The notes: generated from the sequence alone by a model not told the origin. 64,000 nucleotides of DNA from Clostridiales bacterium (GCA_902362775.1 CABIXV010000005.1:158079-222078); one strand, 5' to 3'; shown: positions 1-8,871, counted from the stretch's first letter. Translations and numbers: made by a program.

Positions 1-1
1 T

Positions 2-631
2 ATGCAGGTCTGCGACGAAATCAGGGCTATGGGAGGCAGCGCCCTTTTTGTCCAAGCCGATGTATCCACCGAGGAGGGCAGTAAACGGGTTGTCGATCAG
101 ACAGTAAAGACATTCCGTTCTATTCATATTCTGGTTAATAATGCCGGTATCGTCCATAATGGTGGTCTAGAAGAAACCAGTACTGCTGATTGGGACCGGA
201 GTATGGCAGTCAATGTGCGCAGCGTATTTTTAATGTCCAAATACTGCCTGCCTGAGCTGCGTCGGTCAAAGGGCTGTATCATCAACACGGCCTCTGCCAT
301 AGCATTGAAGGGTGTTTTCGGCAGGGCGTTGTATAGTGCTACCAAGGGGGCGATCCTCTCTCTATCCCGCTCTATGGCCCGCGAGTATGTCCAGGATGGC
401 ATCCGAGTCAACTGTATTAGTCCCTCCACAGTGCTTACCCCTTCTCTTCAGGAACGAATCAACGCCTCCTCTAGTCCCGAAGAGGCTATGGCCACTTTCG
501 TGTCTCGCCATCCTATTGGTCGCCTCGGTACTTGTGAGGAGATTGCTGCTGCTATTTTGTACTTAGCTTCAGACCAGGCTGGCTTTATTACCGCCGCCAA
601 TTTGGTGTTAGATGGTGGCATGACCATGTAG
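2..631 (+). CDS. SDR family NAD(P)-dependent oxidoreductase, 5'-truncated by the window edge
   Basis: This is the C-terminal 209 residues of a classical short-chain dehydrogenase/reductase. The NNAG motif is at residues 46-49, a Ser sits in INTAS, and the catalytic Tyr/Lys pair is in YSATKG. The ending (LASDQAGFITAANLVLDGG) is typical of FabG-like enzymes. The N-terminal TGxxxGIG nucleotide-binding glycine motif is missing because it lies before base 1, so the ATG at 2 is probably internal. The substrate cannot be told from this fragment. It lies 182 bp upstream of a nitrilase/TRAP/aldolase run on the same strand and may belong to the same catabolic locus. Confidence 0.9.
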   Translation: MQVCDEIRAMGGSALFVQADVSTEEGSKRVVDQTVKTFRSIHILVNNAGIVHNGGLEETSTADWDRSMAVNVRSVFLMSKYCLPELRRSKGCIINTASAIALKGVFGRALYSATKGAILSLSRSMAREYVQDGIRVNCISPSTVLTPSLQERINASSSPEEAMATFVSRHPIGRLGTCEEIAAAILYLASDQAGFITAANLVLDGGMTM

Positions 632-813
632 TCAGCTCAGCCATATCTATAATTTCAGTCGTTTGTCTTTTATATAGGTATATGTGTCTATGCACACGCA
701 ATTGATGATGCTGTGTTGAAATTCGTTCTTTTTCGGTGTCCGGCCATTTTTTCCTGCAATTCCTGCCACCGTAGAAGATATTAGATCCAATGTATGTATA
801 TGGAGGTTGAAAG

Positions 814-1608
814 ATGAGAGTATCTTGTATACAGATGGACATGCTGCTTGGGAAGGAAGATTATAACTTCAAGCATGCTCAGGACCTCATCCGGGCCACT
901 GTTGCGCAGGAACACCCCGATGTGGTGGTCCTGCCCGAGACCTGGAATGTAGGTTTTTTCCCAAAAGAGGACCTGGTCAGTCACTGTGATCAGGATGGTA
1001 CACGGATCAAAAAAGAAATTGGCGGTCTAGCCAAAGAGTTAAATACTAATATCGTAGCCGGTTCCATCGGTAATGTCAAAGGTGGCAAAGTATATAATAC
1101 TGCCTTTGTTTTTGACAGAGAGGGGAACTGTGTATATCAGTACGACAAGATTCACCTGTTCACGCCTTCCGGCGAGCATGAGTATTTTCAGTTCGGCCAG
1201 GATAAATGTGTCCGCTTCCAACTAGATGGTGTCAACTGTGGGCTGATCATTTGTTATGACATCCGCTTCCCGGAGCTGACCCGTTCCTTAGCCCTCCAGG
1301 GGATTGACGTTTTCTTTGTGGTATCCCAGTGGCCTAATATCCGTACCCCGCATCTAGACATACTCTGTCTGGCTAGAGCCATTGAAAATCAGATGTTCCT
1401 AGCGTTGTGCAACTCCTGTGGCACCGCTGGTTCTGTTACTTGTGGTGGCAGTTCTACTCTTATCGATCCCTGGGGTAAATGTCTGGCACATGCTGGTAGC
1501 ACGGAAGAAGTCATTACTGCCGACCTCGATCTGACTACTATTGAAGGTATCCGCAAGTCCATCAATGTTTTCAATGACCGGAAACCTGCTCTGTACCAGC
1601 TGGACTAA
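814..1608 (+). CDS. Carbon-nitrogen hydrolase (nitrilase superfamily, omega-amidase-like)
   Basis: A 264-residue nitrilase-fold amidohydrolase with the complete catalytic triad: Glu42 in LPETW, Lys112 in YDKIHLF and Cys147 in IICYDIRFPE. The length and the CYDIRFPEL signature fit the omega-amidase/YafV-like branch, which hydrolyses small amides such as alpha-keto acid amides. The exact substrate is inference. A GGAGG site lies a few bases before the ATG. The gene ends 12 bp before the TRAP small permease, so it is probably co-transcribed with the transporter and may process an imported amide. Confidence 0.9.
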   Translation: MRVSCIQMDMLLGKEDYNFKHAQDLIRATVAQEHPDVVVLPETWNVGFFPKEDLVSHCDQDGTRIKKEIGGLAKELNTNIVAGSIGNVKGGKVYNTAFVFDREGNCVYQYDKIHLFTPSGEHEYFQFGQDKCVRFQLDGVNCGLIICYDIRFPELTRSLALQGIDVFFVVSQWPNIRTPHLDILCLARAIENQMFLALCNSCGTAGSVTCGGSSTLIDPWGKCLAHAGSTEEVITADLDLTTIEGIRKSINVFNDRKPALYQLD

Positions 1609-1620
1609 CAGGAGGTACTT

Positions 1621-2094
1621 ATGAAAAAATTGCTGAACGAATTTGAAGAATATGTGGCCGCAGCTGTGTTCGTGATTATGCTGGCCCTTGCCTTCATTAA
1701 TGTTATCTTCCGTAACTTTGCTACGTCTATCTCCTTCACAGAGGAGATTACCACCTCTCTATTCGTACTACTCTGTATGTTAGGGACCTCTATTGCCGCC
1801 AGAGATTCCGGTCATCTTGGTCTGAGTGTCATTACCGAGTTTTTACCGGAGAAGCCGCGTGCTATTTTTGCCCTCATCGCCAATATCCTAGGTGTCATTT
1901 TCAGTATCATTTTGCTGTATACCGGCATCGGGATGGTCATTACAGAATATGAAATGAAGCAGATATCCATCGCTCTTCAGTGGCCTCAGTGGATTTATGG
2001 CTCCTTCCTTCCCATCGGCGCTTTCTTTATGGCGATCCGCTTCACTCAGGCAGGTATTAAAAACATTAAAGATTTCAAGGGGGTTAAGAAATGA
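1621..2094 (+). CDS. TRAP transporter small permease (DctQ family)
   Basis: A 157-residue membrane protein with four hydrophobic segments, the expected size and topology for the small integral subunit of a tripartite ATP-independent periplasmic (TRAP) transporter. It has the usual family features: an early membrane helix followed by FRNFATSISFTEE, and later QWPQW before the last helix. An AGGAGG site precedes the ATG. Its stop overlaps the start of the large permease (ATGA), showing translational coupling. It acts with the next two genes. Confidence 0.92.
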   Translation: MKKLLNEFEEYVAAAVFVIMLALAFINVIFRNFATSISFTEEITTSLFVLLCMLGTSIAARDSGHLGLSVITEFLPEKPRAIFALIANILGVIFSIILLYTGIGMVITEYEMKQISIALQWPQWIYGSFLPIGAFFMAIRFTQAGIKNIKDFKGVKK

Positions 2095-3377
2095 CTGGAT
2101 TGATCCTTTTTGGCTCCTTTGCTGTCATGTTGTTGTGCAATGTGTCTATCGCTGTGGCCCTAGGCTTGTCCAGTGTGCTGGCATTGCTTTCCAGCGATAT
2201 GTCCTTAAGCATGGTGCCCGCCAATTACTATGCTTCCAGCAGTAAGTTCGTTCTCCTGGCCATTCCCTTTTTTATTCTGGGCGGCAATATCATGGCGAAG
2301 ACGGGTATCTCCACCCGACTTATTAACTTAGCCCGAAGCATGGTGGGACACATTCGCGGTGGTCTCGCGATTGTCTGTGTTATCACTTCGTGTTTCTTTG
2401 CCGCTATCTCAGGGTCCGGTCCAGCTACTGTGGCTGCTCTAGGCGCCATCATTATTCCCGCCATGGTAGAGCAAGGATACCGGGATTCTGACTCATCTGC
2501 TCTCATGTCTGTATCCGGTACGATCGGTCTTATTATTCCCCCGTCCATTCTTTTTGTGGTTTATGGTTCCATTACTGGCGTATCTATCTCCAAGCTGTTT
2601 ATGGGCGGTATCATCCCTGGTCTGATCATGGGCCTGTTCTTAATTGTGGCCTGCTTTATCAAAAACCGCAAGACCATGCTAGCGACGATGCCAAAGGCAT
2701 CCTGGCACGACCGTTGGGTAGCATTTAAAGATGCCTTTTGGGGCCTGATGATGCCCGTTATTATTCTGGGCGGTATTTACGGTGGATTTTTTACTCCTAC
2801 TGAGGCTGCTGCTGTTTCTGCCGTCTATGGACTAATCGTTAGCATTTTTATCTATCACAGTATTAATCTGAAGGTCTTCATGGAAATCATGAAAGATTCA
2901 GTGAAGCAGACGGCATCTGTTATGTTTATTACAGCCGCTGCCAGCCTATTCGCCTGGGTCATCACTGTCAAGGGATATGCCGCTGCCGCAACGAACCTAC
3001 TAATCGAGATGTCTGGCGGCAACCTATTTGTTTTCCTGATCATCATCAATATCGTTCTTCTGATTGCCGGCTGTTTCCTGGACGGCACCAGTGCCTGCTA
3101 CATCTTTGTCCCCATTATTTACGCCGCTGCCAGTCAGTTGGGTTATGACCCCATTGCCCTTGGTGTATTGTGTGTTATGAACTTGGCGATTGGTAACGCC
3201 ACTCCTCCTGTCGGCGTGTGCCTATATGTTGGTTGCAGTGTCGGAAAGGTGTCTCTTAAGGATATTTCCAAGTCCGCAGCTCCTTATATTCTGGCCGCAA
3301 TTTTGGCCCTGCTCCTCATTACCTATATCCCTGATATCACTATGCTATTACCTAATATGACCACTTCCGCTGGCTGA
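2091..3377 (+). CDS. TRAP transporter large permease (DctM family)
   Basis: A 428-residue, strongly hydrophobic protein with about a dozen membrane segments, the normal length for DctM. Typical family stretches include AISGSGPATVAALG near residue 105 and IPPSILFVVYG near 150. DctM forms the ion-coupled channel that moves the solute delivered by the DctP protein. It overlaps dctQ by 4 nt and is followed 71 bp later by the binding protein. The substrate is not readable from this subunit. Confidence 0.94.
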   Translation: MTGLILFGSFAVMLLCNVSIAVALGLSSVLALLSSDMSLSMVPANYYASSSKFVLLAIPFFILGGNIMAKTGISTRLINLARSMVGHIRGGLAIVCVITSCFFAAISGSGPATVAALGAIIIPAMVEQGYRDSDSSALMSVSGTIGLIIPPSILFVVYGSITGVSISKLFMGGIIPGLIMGLFLIVACFIKNRKTMLATMPKASWHDRWVAFKDAFWGLMMPVIILGGIYGGFFTPTEAAAVSAVYGLIVSIFIYHSINLKVFMEIMKDSVKQTASVMFITAAASLFAWVITVKGYAAAATNLLIEMSGGNLFVFLIIINIVLLIAGCFLDGTSACYIFVPIIYAAASQLGYDPIALGVLCVMNLAIGNATPPVGVCLYVGCSVGKVSLKDISKSAAPYILAAILALLLITYIPDITMLLPNMTTSAG

Positions 3378-3387
3378 TGGGTACCTG

Positions 3388-3405
3388 GGAGAGAGTATTT
3401 CTCCC
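3388..3405 (+). other. Small hairpin between dctM and dctP
   Basis: A short inverted repeat (GGGAGA, loop GTATTT, TCTCCC) followed by an A/T-rich run lies in the 71-bp gap. It could stabilise the upstream mRNA or allow a higher level of the binding-protein transcript, as is common in binding-protein operons. The function is inference. Confidence 0.4.
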
Positions 3406-3448
3406 TAAAAATACCAAATATTTTTAATTTTCGAAAAGGAGAAGAATT

Positions 3449-4492
3449 ATGAAGAAGATCCTTGCATTTGTGCTGGCCTCAGCCATGACCCTGTCCCTGG
3501 CTGCCTGCAGCAGCGGTAACGATGCCTCATCTGGTGGCAACAGCTCCGCCAACAGCGATTCCCCTTATGAAAAGACGACTATCCGTATCTCTACTTCCGG
3601 CCAAGATCAGGGTATCGACGCTCTGGCTGCCAAGCACTTCGGTGAACTAGTTGAGGAAGCGACTGATGGCGTCATCAAGGTTGAAGTTTATCCCAACTGC
3701 CAGCTGGCTGGCGGTGATATGTCCAAGCTCATCGAGTTGCTGGTCACCGGCGGCAACTATGAGATGATGGTCGGTTCTGGCTCCGTTCTGGGCAATGTGG
3801 ATGAGCGTTTTCTGACTCACACCATCCCCTTCCTGTTCAGCAGTTACGACGAGGCCGCCTCCTATATGGATGGCACCGGCGGTGAGTTCTACGCCGATAT
3901 GATGGCCGAAAAGGGTATGGTCTACATGTCTGGTATGTATAACGGCCTGCGTCAGCTAACTACCAAGGACAAAGTCGTTACCTCTCCTTCTGATCTGTCC
4001 ACCCTTCGTATCCGCGTTCCCTCTGGCGAGGTGTACATGAAGACCCTGACTGAGTTCGGCGCCGACCCCGTTGCCATGAACTGGTCTGAGACCTTTACTG
4101 CCCTGCAGCAGGGGACTTTGGATGGCCATGAGAATGGCTACCAGACCATTGCTTCCGCTAATATTCAGGAAGTTCAGAAATGTATTACCGAGTGGAACTG
4201 GAGCTTTGACGGCTATTGGTTTGTTGCCAACCAGAAGGACTGGGATAAGTTCAATGAGGCTACTCAGACCCTGCTGATGGAAAAAGCTCAGGAAGCCGCT
4301 CAGTGGGGCCGTGACAAGTTGGTCGCCGACGAGATTGAGATCCGCAAGGACTTTACTGAGAACTACGGTGTTACAATTACTGAGCTGACTGATGAACAGC
4401 GCCAGGTCTTTGTAGATGCTGCTCGGCCTGTCCAGGAGTACTTTATCGAGAAGTTCGGCGCCGATGTGTGTGCCGCTTGGGGCTTGGAGTAA
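3449..4492 (+). CDS. TRAP transporter substrate-binding lipoprotein (DctP family)
   Basis: A 347-residue extracellular solute receptor. It begins with a lipoprotein signal peptide whose lipobox LAAC places the lipidated Cys at residue 20, followed by a Ser/Gly/Asn-rich tether. That is how Gram-positive bacteria hold TRAP receptors on the outer face of the membrane. The body has DctP features: a QLAGGDMSK segment, then LRIRVPSGEV near residue 190 carrying the Arg that usually pairs with a substrate carboxylate. The ligand is therefore probably an organic or sugar acid (inference). AAAAGGAG precedes the ATG. Confidence 0.94.
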   Translation: MKKILAFVLASAMTLSLAACSSGNDASSGGNSSANSDSPYEKTTIRISTSGQDQGIDALAAKHFGELVEEATDGVIKVEVYPNCQLAGGDMSKLIELLVTGGNYEMMVGSGSVLGNVDERFLTHTIPFLFSSYDEAASYMDGTGGEFYADMMAEKGMVYMSGMYNGLRQLTTKDKVVTSPSDLSTLRIRVPSGEVYMKTLTEFGADPVAMNWSETFTALQQGTLDGHENGYQTIASANIQEVQKCITEWNWSFDGYWFVANQKDWDKFNEATQTLLMEKAQEAAQWGRDKLVADEIEIRKDFTENYGVTITELTDEQRQVFVDAARPVQEYFIEKFGADVCAAWGLE

Positions 4493-4543
4493 TTTTCTCC
4501 TTCCCTGCTTTTTCAATAACATTGAAAGGGAGTGCAAAAAACT

Positions 4544-5344
4544 ATGAATATGAACATCCGTCCAAACAAGCTACGCTACTGTCTGGAAAATAACCTCCCC
4601 ACTTTGGGCACCCGCGTTGAGTCTCCTTGGGCCTATATTACTGAGATCGCTGCTTCCAGTGGCTTCTTTGACTACATTGAGTTTGAGGGGGAGTACGCCC
4701 CCCACACTGAGCCGGATGTGGAAAATATTTGCCGGGCCTCTGAGCTTTACGGCTGCTCCACAGTCGTCAAGGTAGATCGTCAGAACCGGGCCTTTATGGC
4801 CCAGAAGGCCATTGCGTGTGGTGCTCATGGCATCTTGTTTGCCGATTTGTACACTGCTGACGAGGTCCGCGAAACCATTGAGACCATCACCACCAGTTAT
4901 CCCGGCGGCGGTATTTTTGGTCGCCCTAACCGCCGTTTAGGCATGAATGGCTCCGGCCGTATGCGTATGTCGGACTACCGGAAAATGACCGATGATATCG
5001 TCAAGATGATCATGATCGAAAAGGTAGATGCCCTTAAGAATTTGGAGGAGATTTGCCAGGTTCCTGGGGTAGACATGGTTGTCTATGGTCCCTTCGATTA
5101 CGCCACCAACGCCGGATGGGAAATGGATATCAACAAGGATGATCTGGCTGAGGTCCACCGTCAAATCATTGAGATCTCCCTGCGGAATGGGGTACAGCCC
5201 ATGGTCCTACTGGATGACAATTCCCAGGTTCCTTATTTCTATGATCTGGGTGTCCGTCACTTCAACATCGGTGATGAGATGCAGATGCACATCAATTACT
5301 ACGCCAAAGAGTGCCCTGCCGCCCTGGAGTTGCTGAAAAAGTAA
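4544..5344 (+). CDS. HpcH/HpaI aldolase family protein
   Basis: A 266-residue TIM-barrel class II aldolase of the HpcH/HpaI (2-keto-3-deoxy-acid aldolase/citrate lyase beta) group. Visible elements are the N-terminal FDYIEFEGEYAP strand, CGAHGILFAD in the middle and VYGPFDYATNAG, corresponding to the family's GPxDL phosphate/metal loop. I chose the ATG at 4544 over the GTG at 4532 because the GTG lies inside the AAAGGGAG ribosome site, which is correctly spaced for the ATG. As the last gene of the TRAP run, it probably cleaves the imported acid or its oxidised product to pyruvate plus an aldehyde (inference). Confidence 0.87.
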   Translation: MNMNIRPNKLRYCLENNLPTLGTRVESPWAYITEIAASSGFFDYIEFEGEYAPHTEPDVENICRASELYGCSTVVKVDRQNRAFMAQKAIACGAHGILFADLYTADEVRETIETITTSYPGGGIFGRPNRRLGMNGSGRMRMSDYRKMTDDIVKMIMIEKVDALKNLEEICQVPGVDMVVYGPFDYATNAGWEMDINKDDLAEVHRQIIEISLRNGVQPMVLLDDNSQVPYFYDLGVRHFNIGDEMQMHINYYAKECPAALELLKK

Positions 5345-5363
5345 TTTATATTTAAAAAAGTGG

Positions 5364-5400
5364 TGCGCCGCGGGATTTTTATCCCGCGGCGCATCAGTCT
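5364..5400. terminator. Bidirectional Rho-independent terminator
   Basis: A perfect 13-bp stem (TGCGCCGCGGGAT / ATCCCGCGGCGCA) closes a TTTT loop at 5364-5393. The + side continues TCAGTCTCTTTT and the - side has a run of six T (CCACTTTTTT). It therefore separates the convergent TRAP operon and the apbE/eetAB-like operon. Confidence 0.9.
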
Positions 5401-5473
5401 CTTTTCCTTCTACACATTCCACCGGAAAATGGGGATAGCTCCTAATATCTACCACAAGTCCGGGGCCGTCGTT

Positions 5474-5986
5474 TTACACCAGTCTGTCCAAATGTCGGAT
5501 GAGCACCTGGGCACATAGGCCGGTAAACAGACCGGCCGCCGCGCCGGCCATGACCAGATAGGGGAGATAGGCCAAAACCGCCCAGGTCTTCATTACTCCG
5601 GCTGCCACCAGGAGCTGGCCCAGGTTGTGAAATATGGCAGCCACAGGACTGCACAGCCAGATCTGCTCTCTGGAGAGGACCCTTCTCAGCAGGCATAGGG
5701 CCAGCCAGCACAGCAGTCCGCCTCCGGCGCTGTACAACAATGTACTCATCTGTCCGGAGAACACCGCACCCAGGAAAACCCTGGCGGACAGCACCAGCAG
5801 GGCATCACCGGGCCCCAGGACAAACATCACATACACGGTGACAATGTTGGCCAGCCCCAGCTTCACTCCTGGAATCGGAATCGGCACGGGGATCTGGGCC
5901 TCGACCATAAAAATCGTCAGGGCGATAGCGGTAAATAGGGCCAGCAGAGTAAGCCTGCGGGCCCCCCTAGCCGGTGGCCGCGTCAA
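5474..5986 (-). CDS. Gx transporter family membrane protein (EetB-like)
   Basis: A roughly 170-residue membrane protein of the Gx_transp/heptaprenyl diphosphate synthase component I family. It has about five hydrophobic segments and the conserved IPIPGVKLGLANIVTVY stretch near residue 35. The likely start is TTG at 5986, placed 11 nt after AGGAGG. A GTG at 5995 is too close to that site, and an upstream in-frame ATG at 6172 would overlap almost all of the preceding gene. It overlaps the NusG-II gene by 20 nt. Relatives occur as EetB in flavin-based extracellular electron transfer loci, usually beside a NusG-II (EetA) protein and ApbE, as here. Confidence 0.85.
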   Translation of the reverse strand: MTRPPARGARRLTLLALFTAIALTIFMVEAQIPVPIPIPGVKLGLANIVTVYVMFVLGPGDALLVLSARVFLGAVFSGQMSTLLYSAGGGLLCWLALCLLRRVLSREQIWLCSPVAAIFHNLGQLLVAAGVMKTWAVLAYLPYLVMAGAAAGLFTGLCAQVLIRHLDRLV

Positions 5987-6344
5987 GGCCGCCACCCCCT
6001 CCTGTAATCTCGATGATAAGCTGATGGGGCAGGCAGACGATGGGTACTGTACTGTCGGATATGGCACCCTGGTCCACACAAACCTGGTCGGGACAGTTGG
6101 CCTGACTGATCCGGATACGCCCCCGCTCCACCTGTACCGTATTTGTGCCGCCCGCTCCGTCAGACAGTACAAAGGAGTAGGGCGCGGACACTTTGTCCAG
6201 CTCTATCTTTTGGAGCACCTGTCCATGCTGGGTGATAACAGCCACAGGGGCCTCGGGGCGTTCCTGCTTAAAGAACACCGCCAGGGCAGAGGCAGCTACC
6301 GCTGCCCCAAGCAGGGCCAGGATGATCTTGGTATTTTTATTCAT
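5967..6344 (-). CDS. NusG domain II-containing protein (EetA-like)
   Basis: A 125-residue protein with one N-terminal membrane anchor (about residues 7-24) followed by an extracytoplasmic NusG domain II. It contains the family's CPDQVCVDQG motif and a second Cys in VPIVCLPH, giving a three-Cys pattern that could be redox active or bind a ligand. The start ATG overlaps the apbE stop (ATGA). Proteins of this type accompany ApbE flavin transferases and Gx-type transporters in flavinylation and electron-transfer loci. The precise role is unknown. Confidence 0.85.
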   Translation of the reverse strand: MNKNTKIILALLGAAVAASALAVFFKQERPEAPVAVITQHGQVLQKIELDKVSAPYSFVLSDGAGGTNTVQVERGRIRISQANCPDQVCVDQGAISDSTVPIVCLPHQLIIEITGGGGGLDAATG

Positions 6345-7378
6345 GACAGCACCTCCACCTCCCAGTCCTCATAGTCCTGCGCCAGAGTAAAACTGTCCTT
6401 CAGCCCAGAGGTAAGGGCCAAAGAGCCGTCTTCCAGAATAAAGAGGGCCTCAAACTCCAGTTCGGGGTGATCCCGCCAAAATTGTGTCCCCCGCTCCAGT
6501 CCCATAACGAACAGAGCGGTGGACAGGCCGTCACAAGCAAGGCCGGAGGGGGATACTACTGTGACCGAGAGCAGACCGCTTCGGGCTGGAGCAGCGGTGG
6601 CCGGATCAATGATGTGCCAGTAACGCACCCCATCCCTCTCAAAGTACCGCTGATAGCCGCCGGAGGTGCCCATGGCCTGCCCCTCCAGCTCCAGAACGCC
6701 CAGATAGCTCTCTCCCTGGGGATCCTGGATGCCGATGCGCCAGGGGGAGCCATCGGGCTTGGCTCCCAGGGCCAAGATGGTGCTCTGGCCCAGATCCAGC
6801 AGGGCGGAGGTGATGTCTCGCTCCTGGGCTAGCTTGGCTAGACGGTCAGCCGTGTATCCCTTGGCCACAGCCCCCAGATCCAATTTCATTCCATCGGGCA
6901 GGGAGGCGCTCTCCTGGTCCAGCCTCACTTGCGTATAGTCGATACGGTCACCCAACTCCTCCAGCTCCGCCTGATTGGGTACTCGGTACTCCCCGGTGGT
7001 AAAACCCCATGCCTCCACCGCGGGGTAGGCTGTGATATCCAGCGCCCCCCCGGTGAGGGCACACAGCTCCAGAGCGGCGGAGAGCAGTTGGGCCGTGTCA
7101 GGGGAGAGGTGTGCCTGTCCCGCTTCATTAAGGGCAGATATCTCGCTGTCTGGAGCGGTGGCGGACAGCAGGTCCTCCAGCTCATAGACCTCCGCCACCC
7201 CCTCCTCTATGGCCTCCCGTCCGCTCTCTCGGTCCTGCCCATGGTAGGTCAAGGTCATGACCGTATCCATGGCAAAGATTCGGCTTTCCTCCTCGACATC
7301 CTCCACCTGGCAGCCTGCCGGCAGAGAGAGGAGCAGCCCCAGGACCAGGGCGGCGGTCCATATGCGCGTTTTGACCAC
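6341..7378 (-). CDS. apbE: FAD:protein FMN transferase (ApbE), lipoprotein
   Basis: A 345-residue ApbE. It has a lipoprotein signal (LPAGC, Cys at residue 23), then the flavin transferase fold with MDTVMTLTYHG, LDLGAVAKGYTADRLA in the middle, ALLDLGQS and, near the C-terminus, the Mg-binding HIIDPATAAP and SGLACDGLSTALFVMG. ApbE hydrolyses FAD and attaches FMN to Thr/Ser of target proteins outside the membrane. The GTG start at 7378 follows GGAGGG at 6-7 nt spacing. It is first in a tightly overlapping triad with EetA-like and EetB-like genes. No FMN-accepting protein is present in this window. Confidence 0.93.
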   Translation of the reverse strand: MVKTRIWTAALVLGLLLSLPAGCQVEDVEEESRIFAMDTVMTLTYHGQDRESGREAIEEGVAEVYELEDLLSATAPDSEISALNEAGQAHLSPDTAQLLSAALELCALTGGALDITAYPAVEAWGFTTGEYRVPNQAELEELGDRIDYTQVRLDQESASLPDGMKLDLGAVAKGYTADRLAKLAQERDITSALLDLGQSTILALGAKPDGSPWRIGIQDPQGESYLGVLELEGQAMGTSGGYQRYFERDGVRYWHIIDPATAAPARSGLLSVTVVSPSGLACDGLSTALFVMGLERGTQFWRDHPELEFEALFILEDGSLALTSGLKDSFTLAQDYEDWEVEVLS

Positions 7379-7411
7379 AGAGGTCCCTCCTTTTCCTTCT
7401 CCGCTCAGGCT

Positions 7412-7654
7412 TTACAGAACCTCACGATACATAGCCGCCGCGTCGCTTTTCCCAACATTATCGGCCACCACCAGCACCTCTACCTTGACAACGCGCTCTC
7501 CAAAGCGGAGCTCCAGGATGTCTCCTGCTTTTACATCATAGCTGGCCTTCACTGGACGGCCGTTGGCGACCACCCGGGCATTGTCACAGGCCTCATTAGC
7601 CACGGTGCGGCGTTTGATGAGGCGGGAAACCTTCAACCATTTGTCCAATCGCAT
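7412..7654 (-). CDS. RNA-binding S4 domain protein (RqcP/YabO family)
   Basis: An 80-residue stand-alone S4 domain. It starts MRLDKWLKVSRLIKRRT, the alphaL RNA-binding signature of the YabO/HslR group. Bacillus YabO (RqcP) helps RqcH elongate alanine tails on nascent chains stuck on 50S subunits. The neighbourhood supports orthology: in Bacillus the order is yabM (SpoVB-like), mazG (yabN), yabO, and here the order is SpoVB-like, mazG, hup, yabO-like on the same strand. The yabP and yabQ genes expected next are replaced by apbE. Confidence 0.9.
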   Translation of the reverse strand: MRLDKWLKVSRLIKRRTVANEACDNARVVANGRPVKASYDVKAGDILELRFGERVVKVEVLVVADNVGKSDAAAMYREVL

Positions 7655-7675
7655 AGAATGATCTCCTCTACGGAA

Positions 7676-7710
7676 AACGGGGACGCTGTATACAGCGTCC
7701 CCGTTCTATT
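7676..7710 (-). terminator. Terminator downstream of hup
   Basis: A perfect 15-bp palindromic stem (AACGGGGACGCTGTA and its complement) spans 7676-7705. On the - strand it lies 14 nt after the HU stop codon and runs into TTTTCC. It lies 22 nt before the S4 gene start, so it may separate abundant HU mRNA from the following genes. Confidence 0.8.
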
Positions 7711-7718
7711 TACGGAAC

Positions 7719-7994
7719 TTACTTGGACACAGCATCCTTCAGAGCCTTGCCGGCCTTGAAAACAGGGGTCTTGGAGGCGGGGATCTGAATGGTCTCCTTG
7801 GTCAGGGGGTTGCGGCCGACACGTTCAGCGCGGGCCTTAACCTCAAAAGATCCAAAGCCGACCAGCTGTACCTTCTCACCGTTCTTCAAAGAGTCAGTAA
7901 TGGCATCGATGGTGGCAGTAATGGCGGCCTCAGCGTCCTTCTTGGACAGCTCGGCCTTCTCAGCAACAGCAGCAATAAGTTCGGTCTTGTTCAT
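7719..7994 (-). CDS. hup: HU family DNA-binding protein
   Basis: A 91-residue histone-like protein with the classic HU layout: [20 protein letters not shown] at the N-terminus, [18 protein letters not shown] in the beta-arm and a C-terminal [11 protein letters not shown] dimers bend and compact DNA. It has its own strong downstream hairpin. In Bacillus hbs lies elsewhere, but insertion of hup between mazG and yabO-like genes is common in clostridia. Confidence 0.97.
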   Translation of the reverse strand: MNKTELIAAVAEKAELSKKDAEAAITATIDAITDSLKNGEKVQLVGFGSFEVKARAERVGRNPLTKETIQIPASKTPVFKAGKALKDAVSK

Positions 7995-8070
7995 GGTGGT
8001 TTTCTCCTCCTGTGAATTTGGGCAGCGCCAGCGCGCCGCCGCCGTGATTATACTTAAATCCCGGGGGATG

Positions 8071-8871
8071 TTAAGTCATCGAAGTGGAGTCGCTATCCCG
8101 CTTTGCCTGTGCCCAGAACCGCTCCAAATCAGATAGCTCCATCTGGGTCATCGGCTGCCCGGCCAGCTCTTCTGTCCGGCGGAAGCGCCGGATAAATTTT
8201 TCACAGGCCGCGTGGAGTGCCAGCTCGCTGTCCAGTCCCAGAAACCGGCCGACCTTGACTGCAGCGAACAGCAGATCGCCCAGCTCCTCCTCCACGTTGG
8301 AGCCCTGGGCCGCGGCCGTCTTCAATTCTCCCAGCTCCTCGGACAGCTTGTCCAGCGCCGGACTGATATCCGGCCAGTCGAATCCCGCCTTTTTGGCCTT
8401 GTCCTGAATTTTCTCCGCCCGCATCAGCGCTGGCAGAGAACGGGCCACACCGTCCAGAGAATCAGCGGCGGTCTTCTGTCCTTTCTCCTCCCGCTTCTGC
8501 TTCTCCCAGGCGGTAAGAGCGCCGTCCGCATCCCCGGCCTCTACAGTGCCAAAGACATGGGGGTGGCGGAATACCAGCTTCTTGCAGATGCCGTCCACCA
8601 CATCGTCAAAGGTAAACAGCCCCTCCTCCTGGGCCATGCGGGAATGAAACACCACCTGAAGCAGTACGTCGCCCAGCTCTTCCTTCAGGTTGGCTGTGTC
8701 CTGGTTATCGATGGCTTCGGCCACCTCATAGGCCTCCTCCAGCATATTGCGCCGGATGGACTGGTGGGTCTGCTCTCTGTCCCAGGGGCACCCCTCCGGA
8801 GCGCGGAGCAGCTCCATGATGCGGAGAAGGTCCTCCATGGAATAGTGGTCCATACACTGAAAATTTACCAC
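8071..8871 (-). CDS. mazG: Nucleoside triphosphate pyrophosphohydrolase (MazG)
   Basis: A 266-residue tandem MazG protein. The first domain carries [12 protein letters not shown], then EEAYEV and [13 protein letters not shown], the four-helix metal-binding ExxE...ExxD pattern. A second MazG domain follows near residue 180 ([23 protein letters not shown]). It hydrolyses NTPs, probably non-canonical ones, to NMP and PPi. The start is GTG at 8871, supported by AAGGAAG seven bases upstream; the ATG six codons in has no site of its own. Confidence 0.94.
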   Translation of the reverse strand: MVNFQCMDHYSMEDLLRIMELLRAPEGCPWDREQTHQSIRRNMLEEAYEVAEAIDNQDTANLKEELGDVLLQVVFHSRMAQEEGLFTFDDVVDGICKKLVFRHPHVFGTVEAGDADGALTAWEKQKREEKGQKTAADSLDGVARSLPALMRAEKIQDKAKKAGFDWPDISPALDKLSEELGELKTAAAQGSNVEEELGDLLFAAVKVGRFLGLDSELALHAACEKFIRRFRRTEELAGQPMTQMELSDLERFWAQAKRDSDSTSMT

